From: Isoetes taiwanensis
Lineage: Eukaryota; Streptophyta; Lycopodiopsida; Isoetales; Isoetaceae
NCBI GenBank assembly: GCA_021234155.1
Contig: JAJEKV010000389.1
Coordinates: 62,001-126,000, forward strand
DNA: 64,000 nt
Direction: 5' to 3'
Each line of letters opens with the position of its first letter. Position 1 is the first letter of the stretch. This document shows, piece by piece, positions 56,300 through 64,000 of this stretch. The translations under genes were made by a program, and so were the position numbers. The notes beneath the pieces are model-generated. The model made no database searches, was not told the DNA's origin, and worked only from the letters and a program-made list of their open reading frames with translations.

Positions 56300-59188
56300 G
56301 GTCAATGGTGCCTCTCCAACTCAAGATGGTGAAAAGAGCAATATCAATGAAAAACCAACTACTAGCAAGAATGTTGAAGAAAAACAATTAGTCCTCTATA
56401 GTAGGGTGCAATGGAGGAACAAGAAGGTGAGAATCATGCACAAGTGCAACAAGGAAATAGTAGGCCAAGGAGTCATTGTGCTAGCAGATCCTGGTCAAGC
56501 TGTTAATGATGAAAGGCTAGGGGAAGACAATATTGGTATTGCAATTTCGATGTTGGAAGACAACTGGAAAGGTAAAGGTTTGGGTGACAAGGAATGTTTT
56601 GGTTGTGTCAAGCAATTGGAGGTTCCTTGCATCATGGCATGGCCTATAAGTAGTGTTCAATTTGTGGAGGATTATATTTTTCCGAGCCCGAGGTTGTTGG
56701 GGACAATGATTGTCTTGATATTGATCCATTGGCGGTTGGAACTCTAAACCTAGGCAAAAGGGGAGAAGTATCGGTTGCCGACATTATCCTAGCAAAAGAG
56801 CCAAGTTGATTAGTGACACCAAACGTGAGACAATGGTGAAGGTTAGGGGCTCAGATTGTTGTTGGAGTGATTGTATGCAATTCTTCACAATAGAACAATT
56901 GGTGGAAGCAAGAGCCACTTTTCAAGAGTACACCGTTGATGATGAGAGGAGGACCTACATGTACACAATCTTCGAGCATGCACTTCAAGATGAAAGAAAC
57001 CCAAAGAAAAAGATACCCTTTGCTAGGCAAATGGATATGTGCAAAAGCATGGCGAGTATCCATGCAATTCCAACTTCTTCATGGCATAATTGGCAAAAAA
57101 AACAGGCAGAGGGGAACAGGATTGCTTTACATGGAAATAATGGTTTGTTGAGACCAACAGCTAGGACCCTGGCTGCCAGGGAGATATTTGAAAAATATAT
57201 TGATTTCAATGCAGAGTCTATGCCACACAAAGCGAGAAGGGATGAAAAGGGAAGAGCAGCGGTTGTTGAGAAAAGGTTGCCATCACATTGTACTCAAAAG
57301 AGTATTTTGGAAGAAGTGAATTCCCTACTTCGAGAATTGGGAATTCTTCCAATATCCCAACCTAGCTTTAGTAGGTTATGGAAGAAGCATTTCAATCATG
57401 TCACCATAGCAACTTCAAACAACTTTGCAAAGTGCAATTTATGTGCTAAGTTGAAGGAGACTCTTGATAAGACTGTGCAACCTAGTCAAAGGGCTAGGAT
57501 AAGGGAGCATATGAAGGACCATATGACTGACCAACTATCATGTAGATCATGTTATTGGATGTGGAGGACTTTATCTGCATTGGAACCCAATAACTATTTA
57601 TGTATTATACATGACAAGATGGACCAGCAAAAGACTTGTCTTCCACAATTCAAGTACATACCAAAGTCATGTGGAAGATCATACCCTTTACAGATCTCAA
57701 TGACTGGGGCAATCTTGCATGGGCAGAATCAAACCTACTATGGCCATTTTAGTTTGGAGTTGTGGAGTGATGGTCCAGATTTTCATATTGGGAGTATCAT
57801 GAGGTGTTTGAGAAACTATGAAAATGGATACAATGGTCAGCTCCAGGACCTTACAGCTAGCCAGGCACTACATAGAGCATTGTTAGATGGAAACCCTAAC
57901 AATATTGAAAAGTTCAGCAAGGCAAGGTTTAGGAAGCATGGGTCTAATGAACATGTTGGAGCTTCAACTTCACGTGCTAAACCTCAAGATCTACCCAAAA
58001 GGTTTCTCTTGCAACTTGATAATTGTCTTTGGCCAAAATAAGAACGGTGGATGTTTTCTTTCCTATCCTACTTAACATTTTGTGGGGATATTTGAAAGAG
58101 TTAATTTAGGGTTTCTTATGCCGGGCATACCCATGAGGATGTGGATGCATTATTTGGCAAATATAGTTGTATCTTGAAGCACAAAACAAAGGACCAACTT
58201 TCCTAGGCTAATGGAAATCTTGCATGAATGCACTACTCCAAACCCTATAGCTTCTCTCATAGAAGAAGTGTCCGATTGGAAGAGCTTTGTGGATGGTTAT
58301 ACATTGGATCTTGAAGGTCATTCCAGTGCCTCTGCAGTTCACTTTTTGGTGAGAGATGGGATTCCAATCTTCCAATGGAAGATGAGACCTTCAGAGGATG
58401 AGTGGAGAGGAGGGAGGAAATATGGCGTAGAGATGAGAATGGCAAGCCTATGATACCTCTAGGTCAACCAAAAGCTTTAAAACCCACTGAAGAAGTGAAG
58501 CAATTGGGATTGACTAAGGAAGGAATCCAAGACTATATAAAGCATTGGCAAACCAATCCAGATGACACCAACCGTGCCTTGGTGGCTTCTTTGGAAGAAG
58601 GTGATTAACTTTGTTGGGGGGAGATAGACACATCCTCGGATGAATTGAAAGAAGGGTGGTTGCCTAAGACTAGGTGGAAGACCTTAGCAGGTTTGAGGAT
58701 TTTGATGACATTTGTAAGTAGCATTCGCAAGCAATATGCTCCTCCTCCTTCCGACAAACACTATGTTGGTCCTAAGAACGATAGGCCAAAGTTTCTAGGC
58801 ATGGATGCTTATGAACCTTCCATCGACTTGGAATGCCACCAATTTGTGGTAGTAAAGCCATCGATTTAGATACATATCCGGTGTGGTTGGGGTTCACTAT
58901 CTCTCGATATTTGCAAAGAAGAAGGTAATATTAACTTCAACCATGTGCGGGTGGAATGGTGGTGTCCGGTGCATCGGTTGACCAACGATCGGATAAAGAA
59001 AGGTACTCGATTGTTGGACAAAGAGATGGAGGAGAACCGAAAGTGATCCCGATCTTTGGCTAGACTATGAAAGTGTTTTGTACTCATGGACTCCAAACAC
59101 TATTCCAGCTAGAAATGCGAGAATTACAATACCTCAGAATGTCAGGAAGAAGGCTATGATATCATTGGGGGTGCTTGAAGAAAGTTGA
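56300..59188 (+). pseudogene. DDE-type transposase (DUF7869-like), copy B
   Basis: After an acceptor-like TTGCCTAG the frame reads VNGASPTQDGEKSN, MQWRNKKVRIMHKCNKEIVG, GVIVLADPGQ and LEVPCIMAWPIS. A frame change near 56690 leads to the long frame ending at 58041: SIGCRHYPSKRAKLISD, a zinc-binding-like CNLCAKLKE...CRSCYWMW, the catalytic-type HDKMDQQKT, then LDNC. Further frame breaks follow (58025, 58120, 58215, 58600, 58700, 58860), with DVDALFG, DWKSFVDGYT, WKMRPSEDEW and MEWWCPVHRL-like pieces, to a stop at 59188. It is fuller than copy A and about 85-90% alike by eye. It lacks the Helitron at 57600/57601. Flanking 3' homology with copy A runs to about 59385. Confidence 0.75.
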
Positions 59189-62100
59189 ATAACTATGTAA
59201 ATTTTTGTTATCACGTTTTTATGATATGGTGCTATATTGTGAAATATTGACTATTTTGTAAATAACATGATATTACGTTTTCATAATTTTGAGGTGAAAT
59301 GTGTGAATTTGAATATGCTACTAAAAACATGCAATATGAAATTTGTCCCAAAATTAAGACATAAACCCAATTTAATTGAATGATGGTTTTATCAATGTTT
59401 CCCTATATCCTCTTGCATGAAGGTGCACAGTTATGTTTCTTAGAGTATTATTACTTGAGATAACTTACAACTTTAACGGTTGCTAAGAAGACACTCCCAT
59501 TTGCAGAGGTTAATATACCCAATTTGATCTATGCATTTCAGAAAAGCAATTTGACTACAAATTTATCATATTTGGATAACTGCCTTATGGTCAATCCTTT
59601 CAGTTCTATTTCTGCTACTAATTTCTGTACTGCTATTTCTATAGTGATTTCTACTATAGCTTCACATGTCTATTATCAGTGGTGCATCTGTATTCTCTAT
59701 GTTGCGTACAGATCATGGGCACATGCTTAGACTGTTAGACATTATTGGAGCATCTTATACTGGCTGATACCAGGTAATGAAGTTGCATAAATCTTCATGG
59801 TTTTTGCCGCAAATTATCCTATGCACTGCTAATTTTTGGTATTCAATCAACACACAGTCACACTTTGTGCTCACACTTTGGGAACAGCCCAAAATTGAAG
59901 GCGCAGGTTCATGGCAGCATAGTTAACAAAGGAATTCCATTGCATGCACATGGAAGGCAGAGTCACCAGCAATATCCCAAGGTTGCAGATGGTTGATAGT
60001 CTTCCAAACCTGTAGATTACGACATTCAAGCATGAAGCATGCCACTTGAGCAAGACCTTTCCTTGCACAGTGCTAAGCAACTGCCGCACTCGGACCCCTG
60101 TTATACTTCAACATCTCGGTAAGGTGCAATACTTCATAGCCAGTATTGAATTTATTGCTGCAAAAATGAAATCATCCAAATGCTTCCACTTTTGGTTATT
60201 CTTTTTTATTTTCATCTTTGATTATCAATTAAGTACATCTTTTTAATTCCCATCTGCCATCAAAGACAACTTGGATAGACATTAGAGTGTGCAAGGCGGA
60301 GAAATGTCCGGGACACATTTTCATGATTCTGATTGATAATATAGGCGTTCACTTTTCCAATCAACTCTCGGGCCTTCCAAAGGTTCGTGACACAAGATAA
60401 TGTCATGATTGGACGGGTTCAACAATGAGCAGAATACAGACTGAGAATGGCAAGGAGCATTTAGATATGAATGCTCTGGCTTTTTTGAAAACATAACAGT
60501 AGACCTTTGTTCTCTGAATGTAAAATTTTCGCTTTCTAATGCAAGTTTATCTTATCCTATTGTGTTTTGCTATAAGGTCAGAATATGCATGCTAATACTC
60601 TTTGATACTAAAGTTTCTTGCAAAGTGGATACGGCCATGGCAAGCTTCCTCCTTCATATCGACATTAACAAATAGGAAATAAGATTGTATCCTAGCTTCA
60701 ATCCACAGTTCGCTCTTTAGATAGACTCATGCTTGGAGATGATGTGTTTTGTCAAAATATGAGTTCTTTTTCTCTTAAATATTTAGAATTTAATTGGCCT
60801 ATGTTCTTGATTGTATGCATTGTTGGTCCGAGCAAACATGTATCGAGCTCTGCGTTATCAAATCTGAAGCCGAACAATGCATTCATGTTATCTTCAAAGA
60901 TCAAATAGTTTGATGAAGGTATGAGGATAAATCTTGCATCATGTGGTCATACACAGTTCAAACCACGTTTTTCCACGTTGCAGATTGGGCTATAGCATAG
61001 GTGCCTTACAACTTGGAGTCTCTTTCTGTCTCGGATTTCAAAGCACATCTGAGACACAGCCATGGGTGTTTTGGAAGATCAGTCTGGCCAGGTAAATGAG
61101 CTATCTGGCCAAGTGAGGAGAATTCCGTCCTTAAATCATGATGCAGCATTGTTGTTAGGTTCTTTATTTAGCTTCTAAATGGATCGATTAGGAGTTAGGA
61201 TTTTAAGATGGTATTTTGATTTATTTAAGGCATCATTTACAGAAGAATCCTCCTTTTCAATGTGGAGCCAATGGGCAGATAAATGTCTCTGCTTTTATAA
61301 CAACATTTCTTCTCTCAGGCTCTGTTAGCGCAATGTATTGAGGTGATCTTTAATTTTGACGTTTGCCTCTTCCAATCTTCAGAGGAGTCGACTCAACTAA
61401 AAGAGTGAATGCATTCGTTTTGAAGGTAAATCCTTAGATTACAAATAGAAGTATGAAAATAAGCCTCCTCCAGCTCTGGAATTTCACCCACGTGTTTATG
61501 CTGGCTCTAACAACAACTTGCTAGGAACAAATCGAATGCAATTACAATATATATGAACCTGTTAAGAATCTGAAAAACAAGATACTGAGATAGACTCATC
61601 TGAGGTGAGAATGTCTAGGTTCAACTAAACCATAAAACAATCTTCTGAGCTTATGAATCCTATCTTCAAAAAGGATAGTGAACGATTTTCTTAGTCCTAA
61701 AGTAAAATATTTAATGAACACATGGAAGATGCTATTTAATTTATGATCCGTTAATTTATTCTATTTAGATAGCCCATTGTCCATTGTTGTCTGTGATTTT
61801 GATGCAAGAATAAATTCAAGCTTGCGTGAATCTGATTGTTTCTATTACATCTCTCGCAAAGTTTGACATGTTGGAAAAAGTATTTTTTCTTTGTTTCATC
61901 TTCGAGGCAAGTTTGGTGTAATTATTGTTGCTGTCGTTGCACTTATGGCATATGTAAGACAAAGAAACTATGCTATATATTCTAGGTGCAAAACCATGTG
62001 AAAAACAACAAAATGTATCACGAAGAGAGCCATTCTAAAAAAAGCCAAAGTTTCATATAGCAGAAGAAAATGGTGTATGCCATAATGGTACTAAATGTGC

Positions 62101-64000
62101 TTAAAATGGTGTATGCCTATGTGTTTTATGGGCTATTGCAAGTAAAGAGGCTAGCGTCTCATCCTACTCATGGCCCTTTACATATAATAACAATGTCACA
62201 CTGTGAACCCATGATGCATTAACGTCGTGGGAGCCTTTAACTTATGATTTTTGGCATTGCCTTATACATTTTCACCTCCATGTCAATTTTAACTTCATGA
62301 CTTCTGGCATTGCCTTATGGATTTTTACATTTCCTGTGAATGTTCTTAATGGAAATTGGCATCATTACAGTGACAAGTGAGATCAATGACATTTTCATAA
62401 CGAAACCTTCGCTCTAAAATAAAAGCGCCCCTCAGTTAGGCTTGCTAGAGTCTAATATTGCCTCTTTCCACAAAGAAAGTATTTTATGTACCTAAGAAAC
62501 AATGGTTGACTATAGAATTGTAGTTAGGCTCGGCAACGCCAATCTGGAATTATATTGCTCAGATATGTATCTACTGGAGTAGTTAAGGTTCATAATTCAA
62601 AGTCAACTTTGTAATACATCATATCATCATAGAAATCTCAGCTGCATCATTGAAACTCAGAACATTGCTTATCATTCAAACTCAAAACGTTGCTTATCAG
62701 ATGTGCAATGTCATCAAATACTTAGGAACAAGGTAAGATCACAATATTGTGATGCAATCTTTGAAAACATGCATTGAAGAAAGAAAGATGGCAGGAAACG
62801 CACTCTAGAGCATAGTATCTTCTCATCCATGTAGAGATCTGACTGCCAGCTGAAATGCTTACTACTGCTTTGTTCGTTTGTAATATAAATTTAAAATGAT
62901 AGATGAGATGAAGCATTATTTTCATTTGTACACCTAACTCCACATCTAACATTCTCCCTAATTTGTTGGATCCAGGCTTATTAAAAGCAAGGAGCAAAAT
63001 TTTAAGAGCAATAAGATGGATCAAATAAAGTCATAGTATAATCTACGTGATCGGACAGAGTTGATGATTTGTTATAGAGCAACTATCTTGAAAGGTTCGT
63101 CTTCTATAATGGTGAACGATGGTTTTAGGCCTATTTACAAATGCATTCTAACAATGTAACAGCTCTGTCTCTCTTTGTTCATTCCAAAAACTAATCTCAT
63201 GTCGTATTTCGCTTCCTTTTCTTTAATTCTTGCAAGTATGCATTTATTGCTTGGCTCATTTAACCCAGAAGTAACTTCAAAAATGCGTAGCTAACTAAAG
63301 ATTTGTATTTCGCTCTTCTTGGGAATGAGAGGTGCATTTACAAAATTCTCTAATCATTATGCTTCTATGGCCTAATCAAATCCATTGGATTAACTCACTT
63401 CCTTCTCAACCCCATTATCTTATGTTCCCCAACCATTGGTTTCCCACATAAATAAATTCGTTCCATCTACAAATGCATAAGTTAAAAACAACACATTTAA
63501 TTCTTATGTTAGAGCAACTCAACACAACTACATCTACAACTTTCAAGCAAACATTACTTATAATTGACATACACAATTTCAAGTATAACTATTGTTGCCT
63601 TCACATTGCAATGCAAATTCTTATAGGTTGCCAAAGCCTACCAATGCCTGACCATAACATCATTCTGGTAGACGTATCATATAATAAAAAACAACGCACT
63701 AGAAGATGCTCCCAGTCACTTGAGATTTTTGTACAATGGTTGGTTAAATTTGTCAGTGAATCTTAACACTAGAGTCGTCACATGATGAACCAGAAAAGGT
63801 GCATTTGCACTGTTTGCTTTAAAATTCATATAAAATCAAAGGTTCAATAATCAGTCAAACCCTTCTTATATGTTAATATATAGCAGTCACATTGCATGGG
63901 AAAAATACCTAAAAATCTATTGGTCCCCATTTATGAGAGTTACACTTAGGTAAACCCAAGGGGGTCAAGTCTGTTTCGCTACATGTTTAGATAAAGTAAA
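59189..64000. other. No supportable gene
   Basis: A+T-rich sequence without repeats or recognisable protein. The first 200 bp share the 3' region of the transposon copies. Only short frames occur beyond. Confidence 0.5.
61062..61178 (+). other. Small open frame (38 codons), doubtful
   Basis: ATG at 61062, MGVLEDQSGQVNELSGQ...LFSF, with a donor-like CAG|GTAAAT inside at about 61092. It could be a first exon (MGVLEDQSGQ). No family was recognised and no ribosome or promoter context is visible. Confidence 0.15.

Noticed and set aside
62722-63024. 100-codon minus-strand frame near the right end
   Set aside because: No motif, no splice or promoter context, A+T-rich composition.

Overview
This is an A+T-rich nuclear segment of a land plant. 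It carries fragments of an IRX10-type (GT47) xylan xylosyltransferase, a PPR protein and a papain-type protease, along with spliced-looking plant exons, Helitrons and a plant/animal-type DDE transposon. The repeat style and protein fragments suggest a seed-free plant (fern, lycophyte or bryophyte), but that is a weak inference. I found no intact conventional gene, rRNA or tRNA. Nearly all coding sequence is broken, so this reads as a repeat-rich, probably heterochromatic window.

Layout. 1-5.4 kb: a direct segmental duplication (offset about 4.03 kb) carrying a decayed PPR gene, with a papain-like protease remnant between the copies. 5.4-17.3 kb: a G+C-rich tandem array of 11 units of about 1.13 kb. 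17.3-21.3 kb: a Helitron remnant abutting, and apparently inserted into, a decayed DDE transposon (copy A). 21.3-35.6 kb: one more satellite unit, split by a 12.5-kb composite element. That element has matching 16-bp terminal inverted repeats, a long internal inverted repeat (axis at 27754) and a nested 3582-bp Helitron. Its other arm preserves the paralogous empty site, which fixes the Helitron ends to the base. 36.5-37.6 kb: another piece of the same element family. 38.3-42.1 kb: a second Helitron that has captured IRX10-like exons. 42.1-47.3 kb: mostly featureless, with a few exon-like blocks and a LINE-like 3' end.

47.3-56.0 kb is the most unusual part. On the minus strand lie a broken FCP1/HAD-phosphatase-like gene and a broken gene whose pieces, in order, resemble a ParB-type domain followed by a permuted (beta-class) DNA-methyltransferase fold. 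Further upstream are an acidic nuclear-protein-like gene and a related promoter. The whole stretch is seeded with a short palindrome, CACGC(C/T)(A/T)GGCGTG and variants. It occurs as single copies next to TATA boxes, as a two-directional array of about eight copies, and in a 190-bp near-perfect hairpin. The palindromes sit between or upstream of the coding blocks and are absent from the rest of the window.

56.3-59.2 kb: a second, fuller copy of the DDE transposon (copy B). 59.2-64 kb: no supportable gene.
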